From: Haemophilus haemolyticus M19501
GTDB taxonomy: Bacteria; Pseudomonadota; Gammaproteobacteria; Enterobacterales; Pasteurellaceae
NCBI RefSeq assembly: GCF_000222025.1
Contig: NZ_AFQO01000015.1
Coordinates: 214,407 to 278,406 of the forward strand
Length of the DNA: 64,000 nt
Reading direction: 5' to 3'
Below the pieces are notes generated by a model. That model saw nothing but the letters and a program-made list of their open reading frames with translations, did not search any database and was not told the DNA's origin. A program made the translations under genes and the position numbers. Numbering within the stretch: position 1 is the stretch's first letter; each line of letters starts with the position of its first letter. Below, in pieces: positions 49,414-59,827 of the stretch.

Positions 49414-50220
49414 TTACACATTCACCATAATCCGTGAAATTCGACCCTCTGCAATTTCTTCATCACGAATAGTCATTACTTCACAACCAGTTTCGGTGAC
49501 AACAAGTTGATGTTCGTATTGTGCTGAATGGCTGCGATCTTTGGTTTTTACTGTCCAACCATCTCCCATCACGCGCACTTCTTTTTTGCCCGCGTTAATC
49601 ATTGGCTCAATGGTAAACACCATACCTGGTTTTAAAATCACACCGCCATCATCTGCGTAATAATGCAATACTTGAGGTTCGCAGTGAAACTCTGTACCGA
49701 CACCATGTCCGCAATATTCACGCACAACACTGAAAGTTTGACTTTCTGTATATTTTTGCACAGCTTTACCTACTTCATTTAAACGAATACCCGGTTTTAC
49801 TGTGCGCAATCCCACGTATAGGGCTTCTTGTGCCGCTTCCACTAATTTTTTACTACGAATATTCGTTTCTCCGCCCACGATATACATTTTTGAGTTATCA
49901 CCAAAATAACCGTCTTTAATCACCGTGACATCAATATTCACAATATCGCCATTTTTAAGCACTTTATCGTCACTTGGAATACCGTGACAGACGACTTCGT
50001 TAATGGAAATACAGGTAGCCTTTGGGAAACCGTGATAATTCAAACAAGCGGGAATAACTTTTTGTTCATTCACCATATATTCATGGCAAATTCGATCAAG
50101 TTCACCCGTAGTTACCCCTGCTTTTACGTAAGGTTCAATCATCACCAGCACATCCGAAGCCAATTTGCAGGCCTCACGTAGTTTTACAATTTCTTTTTCT
50201 GTTCTAATTGGAATAGCCAT
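49414..50220 (-). CDS. map: Methionine aminopeptidase, type I
   Basis: 268 residues (E. coli 264). The five metal ligands lie in NIDVTVIKDGYFGDNS (two Asp), CGHGVGTEFH (His), FTIEPM (Glu) and SAQYEHQLVV (Glu). AAGG precedes the ATG. Monocistronic by its own terminator; divergent from erpA. Confidence 0.97.
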   Translation of the reverse strand: MAIPIRTEKEIVKLREACKLASDVLVMIEPYVKAGVTTGELDRICHEYMVNEQKVIPACLNYHGFPKATCISINEVVCHGIPSDDKVLKNGDIVNIDVTVIKDGYFGDNSKMYIVGGETNIRSKKLVEAAQEALYVGLRTVKPGIRLNEVGKAVQKYTESQTFSVVREYCGHGVGTEFHCEPQVLHYYADDGGVILKPGMVFTIEPMINAGKKEVRVMGDGWTVKTKDRSHSAQYEHQLVVTETGCEVMTIRDEEIAEGRISRIMVNV

Positions 50221-50356
50221 TTTATTTCACCTTTTTTGAAAAAAATTTTGCCAGATTATAGCACGATTTCTAGGAAAAAACTGGATTACACTTGAATGGA
50301 GTAAATGGTTATTAGATAATAACGAAATTCAAATTTTCGGGAAGCGGGAAATAATT

Positions 50357-50701
50357 ATGACAGATAACATTGCAGTACCATTGACATTTACTGATGCAGC
50401 AGCGAATAAAGTAAAAAGTTTAATCAGCGAAGAAGAAAATACTAATTTGAAATTACGCGTGTATATCACGGGTGGTGGCTGTAGCGGTTTCCAATATGGT
50501 TTTACTTTTGATGAAAAAGTGAATGAAGGCGATTTAACGATTGAAAAATCAGGGGTTCAACTTGTGATTGACCCGATGAGTTTACAGTATTTAATCGGTG
50601 GTACCGTTGATTACACAGAAGGTTTAGAAGGTTCACGCTTTACTGTAAATAATCCAAATGCTACCAGCACTTGTGGCTGTGGTTCATCCTTTAGTATCTA
50701 A
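50357..50701 (+). CDS. erpA: Iron-sulfur cluster insertion protein ErpA
   Basis: A-type carrier of 114 residues with the three cluster cysteines at C42 (GGGCSGF), C106 and C108 (STCGCGSSF), the same positions as in E. coli. It delivers Fe-S clusters to apoproteins of respiration and isoprenoid synthesis. GGGAA precedes the ATG. yacL follows after one base. Confidence 0.97.
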   Translation: MTDNIAVPLTFTDAAANKVKSLISEEENTNLKLRVYITGGGCSGFQYGFTFDEKVNEGDLTIEKSGVQLVIDPMSLQYLIGGTVDYTEGLEGSRFTVNNPNATSTCGCGSSFSI

Positions 50702-50702
50702 G

Positions 50703-51056
50703 ATGGATTTTCAATTTACACATTATCAAGGCAATGTATCCGTAAAATGTTCGATGGAACACATTGCCCTTGCTAACTGGTTCAATACAGAAGTGCGGTC
50801 AAATCCAAAAGCGATTTTGACCGCACTTTCTACTGCGCAATCACTCTCTGAAAATCAAGAAGAGATCTTAATCGGCGCAGAATATACATTGTTTTTAGAT
50901 ACTGATGAAGTAATGGTACGAGCGAATAATCTCGCCATTGAAACAGATGAAATTCTGGAAGACGATTTTCATTATTATGATGAAGAAAGCATTGCTTTTT
51001 GTGGCACACAAGATTTTATCCATTTCCTTGAAGCTTATGTTGATTTTATCTCTTAA
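50703..51056 (+). CDS. yacL: UPF0231 family protein YacL
   Basis: 117 residues, start set at MDFQFTHYQGNVSVKCSMEH to match the family; the frame is open 15 codons further upstream inside erpA. Family signature EYTLFLDTDEVMVRANNL and HYYDEESIAFCGTQDFI. The protein is acidic and of unknown function. Start lies one base after the erpA stop and mrcB follows six bases after its end. It contains an inverted pair of uptake signals (50791-50828) within the coding region. Confidence 0.9.
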   Translation: MDFQFTHYQGNVSVKCSMEHIALANWFNTEVRSNPKAILTALSTAQSLSENQEEILIGAEYTLFLDTDEVMVRANNLAIETDEILEDDFHYYDEESIAFCGTQDFIHFLEAYVDFIS

Positions 51057-51062
51057 CCGACT

Positions 51063-53441
51063 ATGACCACCGAAAACGTTCCAAAAAATCCCGAAGAAAA
51101 AACACCGAAAAAACGCTGTTCTTTCAGAAACTTTCTATTAAAAGTCGCGTTTACTGGTGCGGTATTAACCGTATTTTATGGCGGATATTTAGATTGGCAA
51201 ATCCGTTCGAAAATGGACGGGCAAATTTGGCGTCTGCCTGCTGAAGTGTATAGTCGCATTGAAAGTGTGAAAATTTCAGATAATCTCGCTTTCGATGAAG
51301 TGATTCAAATTTTATTAGATAACGAATATCGCCAAACGACCATGGTAGCCGCACCGGGTGATTTCAAATTGGAAGATGATACCATTGTAGTTCTTCGCCG
51401 CGCTTTTCCTTTCCCCGATAAAGCAGAACCACAGCGAGTTTTGCGCTTGCGTTTTAACAATAATAAGTTATCTCGCATTGAAGATTTAGTCACAGTCAAA
51501 ACTGTTGATGAATTTCGTCTTGCGCCAAAGTTGATTGCGATGTTGCAATCAGACAACGAAGATCGTTTAGCCATTCCTTTGCAAAATTACCCCCGTTTAT
51601 TAATTGATACATTAATTTTAACGGAAGATCGCCGCTTTTATGAACATAATGGCATTAATCCAGTGGGGATTTTCCGCGCATTAATTGCCAATATTCGAGC
51701 AGGTCAAACTGTACAAGGCGGCAGTACGCTCACTCAACAGTTAGTAAAAAATTTATTTTTATCGCGCGAACGCACCATTACACGCAAAGCCAACGAAGCC
51801 TTGATGTCATTGGTATTAGATTGGCGTTACGATAAAAACCGTATTCTCGAAACCTATCTCAATGAAATTTATCTCGGGCAAAATGGCGATACGCAAATTC
51901 ACGGTTTTGAATTAGCTAGCCAATTTTATTTTGGTCGTTCGATTCGTGAAATTAGCTTAGATCAAATTGCCCTTTTAGTTGGTATGGTCAAAGGGCCTTC
52001 ACTTTATAATCCGTGGCGAAATCCACAAAACGCGCTCGAACGTCGCAACATTGTTTTAAAGCTCATGCTTGAGCATAAAATGATCGGCGATGAACTTTAT
52101 CAATTATTAAGTCAGCGGCCTTTAGGCGTACAAAAAAAAGGGCAAATCTCGCGTAAATATCCTGCGTTTATTCAAACTTTACAAGCAGATTTACGCCGTG
52201 AACTGGGCGAACATAAAATATCTAGTTTACTTGGTGCACGGATTTTCACTACAATGGATTTAAAACAACAATCTCAAGCAGAAAATGCAGTGGTGAACAC
52301 AGTTTCACAACTACAACTGAAAACTAAAAATCCATATTTAGAAGGCGCCATGATTGTTGCGGATTACCGCGTAGGTGAAATTCGTGCCGTGGTTGGCGGT
52401 TTGCAAACGCAATATGCAGGCTTTAATCGTGCATTAATGGCAAAACGTCAGATTGGTTCTTTAGTAAAACCATCGATTTATTTGACCGCACTTTCTAATC
52501 CAGAACAGTTCCGTTTAAATACCCCAATTAATAACCAGCCAATTACGATTAATGTCAAAGGTAGCCCGCCGTGGCAGCCACGCAACTATGACAAAAAATA
52601 TAGCGGTTCGGTAATGTTAATGGATGCCTTAGCCCGTTCTTTAAATATTCCGACAGTGAATATTGGAATGAAAGTCGGCTTGAGTAAAATTATTAACACA
52701 CAAAAAGCGATGGGCTGGGATAATGTGGAAATTCCTAAAGTGCCTGCGATGTTGCTCGGTTCTTATACCATCTCGCCTTATGATGTCACAAAACTTTATC
52801 AAACTATTGCCAATCAAGGGGGGCGAATTTCGCTCACAACCGTAGATAGCATTACTGATCGTCAAGGTAACCTAATTTTTCAACACGATAAAAGCGTAAA
52901 ACAAGTGGTGCCACAAGAAGCGGCATTCCAAACATTATTTGCAATGCAACAAACTGTTGAACGAGGCACTGCACGTAGTTTGCAAAAAGATTACGCTGAT
53001 TTACATTTAGCAGGCAAAACAGGCACAACCAATGAAGCTCGCGATACGTGGTTTGTGGGAATTGACGGAAAAAATATCAGCACAGTTTGGCTTGGTCGCG
53101 ATGATAATGGCGAAACCAAACTCACTGGTGCTTCTGGTGCATTGCAAATTTATAAAGATTATTTAAGCCGTACGAATATTGAAAAATTAGCAATTAAGCC
53201 TCCTGCAACAGTGAAATGGGTGGGGATAAATCAATACGGTGGCTGGGATTGCGAGAGTTATCGAACAATTCCTGTTTGGCTAAATAATGGTCAGAATTTC
53301 TGTGGCGAAATAGCCTCTCCGTCTTTTACGCCAACTGAAACAGAAACTGAAACAGAAACAGAAACAGAAACAGAAACAACTACACCACCACAAGAAAGTC
53401 TGTGGGACGTATTGGATAATCCCAATCCACCCGCTCAATAA
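51063..53441 (+). CDS. mrcB: Penicillin-binding protein 1B
   Basis: Bifunctional murein synthase of 792 residues. Short cytoplasmic tail, one membrane helix (FLLKVAFTGAVLTVFYGGYL), UB2H-like domain (70-160), glycosyltransferase (LTEDRRFYEHNGINPVGIFR, GGSTLTQQLVKNLFL; about 185-330), and transpeptidase with SLVK (Ser near 466), SLN (ARSLNIP) and KTGTTN (Lys near 650). The tail has a Thr-Glu repeat encoded by a hexanucleotide repeat. It would supply the 4-3 crosslinked murein that LdtD and MepK, encoded elsewhere in this window, modify. Confidence 0.96.
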   Translation: MTTENVPKNPEEKTPKKRCSFRNFLLKVAFTGAVLTVFYGGYLDWQIRSKMDGQIWRLPAEVYSRIESVKISDNLAFDEVIQILLDNEYRQTTMVAAPGDFKLEDDTIVVLRRAFPFPDKAEPQRVLRLRFNNNKLSRIEDLVTVKTVDEFRLAPKLIAMLQSDNEDRLAIPLQNYPRLLIDTLILTEDRRFYEHNGINPVGIFRALIANIRAGQTVQGGSTLTQQLVKNLFLSRERTITRKANEALMSLVLDWRYDKNRILETYLNEIYLGQNGDTQIHGFELASQFYFGRSIREISLDQIALLVGMVKGPSLYNPWRNPQNALERRNIVLKLMLEHKMIGDELYQLLSQRPLGVQKKGQISRKYPAFIQTLQADLRRELGEHKISSLLGARIFTTMDLKQQSQAENAVVNTVSQLQLKTKNPYLEGAMIVADYRVGEIRAVVGGLQTQYAGFNRALMAKRQIGSLVKPSIYLTALSNPEQFRLNTPINNQPITINVKGSPPWQPRNYDKKYSGSVMLMDALARSLNIPTVNIGMKVGLSKIINTQKAMGWDNVEIPKVPAMLLGSYTISPYDVTKLYQTIANQGGRISLTTVDSITDRQGNLIFQHDKSVKQVVPQEAAFQTLFAMQQTVERGTARSLQKDYADLHLAGKTGTTNEARDTWFVGIDGKNISTVWLGRDDNGETKLTGASGALQIYKDYLSRTNIEKLAIKPPATVKWVGINQYGGWDCESYRTIPVWLNNGQNFCGEIASPSFTPTETETETETETETETTTPPQESLWDVLDNPNPPAQ
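53337..53378 (+). repeat. Hexanucleotide repeat GAAACA in the 3' end of mrcB
   Basis: Seven in-frame units (six GAAACA and one GAAACT) encode alternating Glu-Thr. Slippage would change the tail length of PBP1b without a frameshift. Confidence 0.9.
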
Positions 53442-53493
53442 TTAATAGGATTTACTAAATTTCCAATAATAAACATTTTGCCCCCTATACTTC

Positions 53494-53518
53494 CCCTGAA
53501 ATTTCAGGGATTTTTATT
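53494..53518 (+). terminator. mrcB terminator
   Basis: Palindrome CCCTGAAATTTCAGGG followed by ATTTTTATTTC. Confidence 0.8.
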
Positions 53519-53531
53519 TCTTTTTAAAAAT

Positions 53532-53547
53532 AGTCAAACGTTTGCTT
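53532..53547. promoter_or_regulatory. PurR operator upstream of purC
   Basis: AGTCAAACGTTTGCTT matches the PurR 16-mer (ACGCAAACGTTTGCGT-like) at the whole CAAACGTTTGC core. It lies about 65 bases before the purC ATG and just upstream of a TACAAT -10-like box (53568-53573), a position for repression. Confidence 0.75.
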
Positions 53548-53609
53548 TATTTGATTTAAAAGTGCGGTACAATACGCGCCAGTTTTTACTTTCATACAGG
53601 TGCAAAACG

Positions 53610-54482
53610 ATGACACAACAACTCCCCACTTTAAGTCTAAAAAAAATCTATTCAGGTAAAGTACGTGATCTCTATGAAATCGATGATAAACGCATGCTAA
53701 TGGTTGCTTCTGACCGCTTATCCGCGTTTGATGTTATTTTAGATGATCCCATTCCACGAAAAGGCGAAATCCTGACACAAATTTCCAATTTTTGGTTTAA
53801 CAAACTTGCTCACATTATGCCGAATCATTTCACTGGCGAGAGTGTTTATGATGTGTTACCAAAAGAAGAAGCTGATTTAATCAAAGATCGCGCTGTAGTG
53901 TGTAAACGTTTGAATCCCATTAAAATTGAATCTATCGTACGTGGCTATTTAACTGGCAGTGGTTTAAAAGATTACAAACAAACTGGAACCATCTGCGGAT
54001 TAAAATTACCTGAAGGCTTAGTTGAAGCCAGTAAATTACCAGAACCTATTTTCACCCCATCAAGTAAAGAAGCCGTCGGCAATCACGATATAAATATCAG
54101 CTATGCAGAATGTGAAAAACTCATCGGGGCTGATTTAGCCGCACAAGTAAAAGAAAAAGCTATCGCACTTTATACTGCTGCTGCAGAATATGCACTGACT
54201 AAAGGTATTATTATTTGCGACACAAAATTTGAATTTGGTTTAGATGAAAATGGCACGCTCACCTTAATGGATGAAGTATTAACACCAGATTCTAGCCGTT
54301 TTTGGTCTATCGATACTTACCAAGAAGGGATTAATCCTCCATCATTCGATAAACAATTTGTACGCGATTGGTTAGAAAATAGCGGCTGGAATAAACAAGC
54401 TCCTGCACCGAAAGTGCCAGAAAATATTATTCAGAAAACAGTTGATAAATATCAGGAAGCGCTGGATTTATTAACAAAATAG
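53610..54482 (+). CDS. purC: Phosphoribosylaminoimidazole-succinocarboxamide synthase (SAICAR synthetase)
   Basis: Step 7 of IMP synthesis: joins CAIR and Asp with ATP. 290 residues, of the longer type and not the 237-residue E. coli form. N-terminal Gly-rich IYSGKVRDLYEIDDKRML, then VASDRLSAFDVI, RGYLTGSG, EAVGNHDINIS and the C-terminal LMDEVLTPDSSRFW. The start is taken at MTQQLPTLSL; the frame is open 44 codons upstream through the promoter. CAGGTG serves as ribosome-binding site. Confidence 0.95.
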   Translation: MTQQLPTLSLKKIYSGKVRDLYEIDDKRMLMVASDRLSAFDVILDDPIPRKGEILTQISNFWFNKLAHIMPNHFTGESVYDVLPKEEADLIKDRAVVCKRLNPIKIESIVRGYLTGSGLKDYKQTGTICGLKLPEGLVEASKLPEPIFTPSSKEAVGNHDINISYAECEKLIGADLAAQVKEKAIALYTAAAEYALTKGIIICDTKFEFGLDENGTLTLMDEVLTPDSSRFWSIDTYQEGINPPSFDKQFVRDWLENSGWNKQAPAPKVPENIIQKTVDKYQEALDLLTK

Positions 54483-54487
54483 AGATC

Positions 54488-54518
54488 AAAATCCCTGCTA
54501 TTTACAGCGGGGATTTTT
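54488..54518 (+). terminator. purC terminator
   Basis: Stem AAATCCCTGCT / AGCGGGGATTT with a T-run, directly after the purC stop. Confidence 0.8.
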
Positions 54519-54595
54519 ATGCATGATGACAACTAAAGATTTTTAGTCTTAATACATAAAAGGCTAGACAAACATAAAAAGTGCGGTTATATTTA

Positions 54596-55993
<1,398 letters not shown>

Positions 55994-56001
55994 ATAATAA
56001 A

Positions 56002-56045
56002 ATCTGCATTTCAATGACTGATATTTAACATCATGAAATGCAGAT
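56002..56045. terminator. Hairpin between convergent argG and the NRAMP-family gene
   Basis: Long stem ATCTGCATTTCA / TGAAATGCAGAT. T-runs are weak, so efficiency is uncertain. Confidence 0.6.
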
Positions 56046-56063
56046 CCTTTCACAAAATATTAG

Positions 56064-57257
56064 TTAGCTAAAAAAACTAGAAATATAAGAAATAATCGTT
56101 TTTCCACTTAATATTGCCATAATAATCACAACAAACCAGCCTGAAAAAGCTAAAAAAACAGGGTGTTTATAAGTGCCAACAATATCACTTCGATAAGCGG
56201 CTAACAAAATTAATGCCAATGCAATTGGCAATATTAAGCCATTTAATGTTCCCACAAAGACTAATACCGCAGCAGGTTTTCCCACTGTGACTAAAACAAC
56301 AGTAGAAATCACAATAAAAGCAATAATCCAACGATTACGATTGCGTTCAATGGTTGGGCAAAGGGTCGTTAAGAAAGAAACTGAAGTATAAGCCGCACCA
56401 ATAACCGATGTGATAGACGCAGCCCAAATAACCACTCCAAATAATACTTGACCAAAATTGCCTGCTACATATTCAAAAGGCGTTTCAGCTGGATTTTTAG
56501 GATTAAGAGACACACCTTTTGACACCACGCCAAGCACCGCAAGAAATAATACAACACGCATTGTTGAAGCAATTAAAATGGCTGAAACAGAACTACGGCT
56601 CACTTCAGCCATTGCTTTTTCGCCTTGAATGCCCGCATCTAATAAACGATGCGCACCTGCAAAAGTAATATAACCGCCTACGGTTCCCCCCACTAATGTA
56701 ACAATAGCAATAGGATCAATTTGTTCTGGAATAAAGGAATGATAGGCTGCTTCAGCCACAGGTGGTTCAGTTTTAAACATGACATAAAACGTGAGCGCAA
56801 CCATAATAAAGCCCATTAATTGCGCAAAACGATCCATTAATAAGCCCGCTTCTTTACGCAAAAAAATCAAAATAGCAATAATGCCACTAATCACTGCGCC
56901 CATTTCTGGTACTATACCAAAAATAGAATTTAAACCAAGCCCCGCGCCGCCAACATTACCAATGTTAAAAGCCAGCCCGCCCATCACAATCAGCGTAGCA
57001 AGAAAATACCCTGCTTTCGGAAAAACCGCATTAGAAATATCTTGCGCACGTTTTCCAGACACAATAACAATTCGCCAAATATTAAGTTGAGCACCAATAT
57101 CTAACAAAATTGATAATAAAATAACAAAGCCAAAACTCGCTAATAAAGTATTGGTAAAGGTTGCGGTTTGAGTTAAAAACCCAGGCCCAATAGCGGATGT
57201 CGCCATTAAAAAAGCCGCCCCTAAAACCGCATTTCGTCTGTGAGTAATTGATGCCAT
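56064..57257 (-). CDS. NRAMP-family transporter in the 5-oxoprolinase operon (YcsG-like)
   Basis: 397 residues, about 11 membrane helices, with the NRAMP-like first-helix motif GPGFLTQTATFTNT in place of the DPGN metal motif of true Mn transporters. It therefore probably does not carry Mn/Fe in the usual way. It is the last gene of pxpB-pxpC-pxpA, as ycsG is in B. subtilis ycsFG-kip clusters, which suggests uptake of a substrate linked to 5-oxoproline. That link is an inference from context. AGGTGC precedes the ATG. Confidence 0.82.
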   Translation of the reverse strand: MASITHRRNAVLGAAFLMATSAIGPGFLTQTATFTNTLLASFGFVILLSILLDIGAQLNIWRIVIVSGKRAQDISNAVFPKAGYFLATLIVMGGLAFNIGNVGGAGLGLNSIFGIVPEMGAVISGIIAILIFLRKEAGLLMDRFAQLMGFIMVALTFYVMFKTEPPVAEAAYHSFIPEQIDPIAIVTLVGGTVGGYITFAGAHRLLDAGIQGEKAMAEVSRSSVSAILIASTMRVVLFLAVLGVVSKGVSLNPKNPAETPFEYVAGNFGQVLFGVVIWAASITSVIGAAYTSVSFLTTLCPTIERNRNRWIIAFIVISTVVLVTVGKPAAVLVFVGTLNGLILPIALALILLAAYRSDIVGTYKHPVFLAFSGWFVVIIMAILSGKTIISYISSFFS

Positions 57258-57303
57258 AAAGCACCTCCATTGTTAAGTTGATGTTATGTGTTTATTCGGC
57301 TGC

Positions 57304-58041
57304 TTATGCCGTTATTTTTATATGATTTTTTTCTAATTCTTCCACAATGCGTTTAGCAAAATGTAAAGAATGTTGATTATCGCCGTGTAAGCAAATACTT
57401 TCTGCTTTTACAGGCACAAAGCTTCCATCAATGGCATTGACTTGCCCCTTTATTACCATTTGTAAAACTTGTTGAATGGCTTCCTTATCAGATTTTACCA
57501 TTGCATTTGGTTGAGAACGAGGCACTAAGCTCCCATCAGGCATATAATGTCGATCGGCAAACACTTCAGAAATGGTTTGCAACCCTTCTTCCTCTGCGAT
57601 GCGCAACATTAAACTGCCCGCTAACCCCATTAATTTCAAATTCGGATCAAATTGATAAACAGTTTTTGCGATTACACGCGCTATTTTTTCATCTTTTGCT
57701 GCTTGGTTATATAACGCACCGTGAGGTTTAACATAACTAATTACCGCCCCCTCGCCATCACAAATCGCTTTTAATGCCCCCAATTGATAACGCAAATATA
57801 CGATTAATTCCTGTGAAGACAACGCCATTGCCGTACGACCAAAATTTTCGCGATCAGGAAAACTAGGGTGCGCGCCAATACGCACCTTATTTTCTTTCGC
57901 AAATTTGACCGCACTTTGCATTTCCTTTGCGCCCCCAGCGTGTAAGCCACAGGCAATATTTGCAGAAGAAAGCAACTTCAATAAACTTTCATCAAAAGGA
58001 AAACCCTCTGCAATATCTGCATTTAAATCAATTTTTTTCAT
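57304..58041 (-). CDS. pxpA: 5-oxoprolinase subunit PxpA (LamB/YcsF family)
   Basis: 245 residues from [17 protein letters not shown], with AGGAGAATT in front; the frame runs 27 codons further upstream inside pxpC but is not needed. Family signatures are [49 protein letters not shown] and [10 protein letters not shown]. With PxpB and PxpC it cleaves 5-oxo-L-proline to glutamate using ATP. Overlaps pxpC by 14 bases. Confidence 0.95.
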   Translation of the reverse strand: MKKIDLNADIAEGFPFDESLLKLLSSANIACGLHAGGAKEMQSAVKFAKENKVRIGAHPSFPDRENFGRTAMALSSQELIVYLRYQLGALKAICDGEGAVISYVKPHGALYNQAAKDEKIARVIAKTVYQFDPNLKLMGLAGSLMLRIAEEEGLQTISEVFADRHYMPDGSLVPRSQPNAMVKSDKEAIQQVLQMVIKGQVNAIDGSFVPVKAESICLHGDNQHSLHFAKRIVEELEKNHIKITA

Positions 58042-58957
58042 CAACAATTCTCCTAATTTGATCAAGGTATATTTCATTTTTACGGCGTAATTTAGCAGCC
58101 TCTTGTAAGCTAACCGCTTCAAATTTAATCGTTGAACCTAAACGCACCTGTGCCAAAGCCCCAAGATCAGCATCAATCACATTAGCGATTTTAGGATAAC
58201 CGCCTGTGGTTTGCGCATCAGCCATCAAAATAATAGGCTGACCACTTGGTGGAACTTGCACGCTACCAAACTGAATGGCGTGAGATAGCATTTCCAACGG
58301 CTGCTTTAATTCTAATGTCTGACCTTGAAAACGATAACCCATACGATCACTGTTAGTTTGTAACGTCCATTCATTTCGCCACCAATAATATTGGGATTTT
58401 CGTTTAAACGCCTGATATTCAGAAGATGGCAAAGCACGAATAACATCTCGAAGCGGAATCGGCGCAATACCAATTTCGCTACGCAAAATATGATCATTTG
58501 CCGTTTGTAGTTGATCGCCCACATGCAAACAACGCCCCTCAATGCCCCCTATTTGCGTTCTCAAATCCGTGCTGCAAGAATTCAATGCTTGAGGCAAAAC
58601 AAAACCACCTTGAACACATAAATAACCATACATTCCAATTTTTGCACGTGCCATTTTTAATATTTGACCTGCTCGCGCTTGATAACGCCAATAAGCAAAA
58701 ACGGGCTTATCATCTAACATCATTTCATAAAAAGCACCCGTCACACAAAAATTCATATCTTGCTGAAATTGCAATGTAATACCGCCTAAAGGCACTTCAA
58801 TGGCAGGAACATTCTCTGCATTGCCCAATAAAATATTGCCCGCACGTAATGCTAATTTATCCATTGCCCCACAATGGCTAATGCCAAATCGGCGTAAACC
58901 AAAACGCCCTAAATCTTGAATGGTCGCGTGGGATTTCACATCAAGAATATCAATCAT
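58028..58957 (-). CDS. pxpC: 5-oxoprolinase subunit PxpC (KipA-like, biotin-dependent carboxyltransferase fold)
   Basis: 309 residues. Signatures: [23 protein letters not shown] at the N-terminus (given in part: [12 protein letters not shown]), NLLGN-like [23 protein letters not shown] and [22 protein letters not shown] (in part: [10 protein letters not shown]). It belongs to the same family as urea amidolyase and KipA domains. The start overlaps the pxpB stop in an ATGA junction, with GGAGGGG in front. Confidence 0.94.
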   Translation of the reverse strand: MIDILDVKSHATIQDLGRFGLRRFGISHCGAMDKLALRAGNILLGNAENVPAIEVPLGGITLQFQQDMNFCVTGAFYEMMLDDKPVFAYWRYQARAGQILKMARAKIGMYGYLCVQGGFVLPQALNSCSTDLRTQIGGIEGRCLHVGDQLQTANDHILRSEIGIAPIPLRDVIRALPSSEYQAFKRKSQYYWWRNEWTLQTNSDRMGYRFQGQTLELKQPLEMLSHAIQFGSVQVPPSGQPIILMADAQTTGGYPKIANVIDADLGALAQVRLGSTIKFEAVSLQEAAKLRRKNEIYLDQIRRIVDEKN

Positions 58958-59595
58958 AGTTCAATCCCCTCCACAATAAATTTCACAGTATCGCCAGCTT
59001 GTAATAAGGTTGGTTGTGCTTGATTTTTATCAAAAAGTGCTTGTTTAGTATAACCGATTAACTGCCACCCACCTGGCGAAGAAAAAGGATAAATCCCCGT
59101 TTGCGCGCCCCCAATACCAACAGAACCGGCAGGCACAACCGTTCTTGGCGTAGCGCGGCGTGGCGTGTGTAAGTTTTCAGGTAAACCACCCAAATAAGGA
59201 AAGCCCGCTTGGAAGCCAATCATATACACAGTATAAATGGGCTCACTGTGCATCTGAATAATCCGCTCTGGTGTCGTCTGATGAAATTTCGCAACGTCAG
59301 ATAAATCCTGACCTCGCTCTCCCCCATAAATAACAGGAATTTCAATATGACGCCCTTGAAAATCCGATACTTTCAATTCAGCCCAAAGTTGTTCTAAACG
59401 TTGCACAAGTGGCTTAAAATCCACGAAAAAATCGGTAAAAACCGTAAGATTATTCATTCCCAAGACAACTTCTACAATATCTTGTTCTAATTGCAATTGA
59501 CGAGCAAACGCCCATAATTGGCGTTGTTGTTGAATGGAAGCTGGAGGTGGCAAAGAGCAAACCACCGCCGACTCACTGATCGGAACGATATTCAT
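58954..59595 (-). CDS. pxpB: 5-oxoprolinase subunit PxpB (KipI-like)
   Basis: 213 residues. Signatures: HIEIPVIYGGERGQDLSDVA, MIGFQAGFPYLGGLPE, PRTVVPAGSVGIGGAQTGIY and SPGGWQLIGYT. First gene of the operon, AAGGG before the ATG. In B. subtilis the homologue was first described as an inhibitor of a sporulation kinase, but the metabolic role fits here. Confidence 0.95.
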   Translation of the reverse strand: MNIVPISESAVVCSLPPPASIQQQRQLWAFARQLQLEQDIVEVVLGMNNLTVFTDFFVDFKPLVQRLEQLWAELKVSDFQGRHIEIPVIYGGERGQDLSDVAKFHQTTPERIIQMHSEPIYTVYMIGFQAGFPYLGGLPENLHTPRRATPRTVVPAGSVGIGGAQTGIYPFSSPGGWQLIGYTKQALFDKNQAQPTLLQAGDTVKFIVEGIEL

Positions 59596-59783
59596 AAGAT
59601 ACCCTTTATATGATGTTATGTGATTTGTTATTTTTTTGTTACAGCTCTCTTTTAAAGGATATTTATAGGTTTTGTCAAGTCTTTATTTTCATCTCTTTAA
59701 TTCAATTTAAAAACATTGCACTTTAACCATCAAAAGGAAATTTAACACAAATTCATTTACTTGAAACAATAATACTTCCCATA

Positions 59784-59812
59784 AAAAAAAGCGGCAAATG
59801 CCGCTTTTTAAG
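59784..59812 (-). terminator. Terminator of the large autotransporter gene
   Basis: Stem AAAAAGCGGCA / TGCCGCTTTTT with a short loop, 16 bases past the stop codon at 59828, T-run on the minus strand. Confidence 0.85.
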
Positions 59813-59827
59813 AGAGATAATCCAACT

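Noticed and set aside
53478..53609. 44-codon extension of purC
   Set aside because: It runs through the mrcB terminator, the PurR box and the -10 region.
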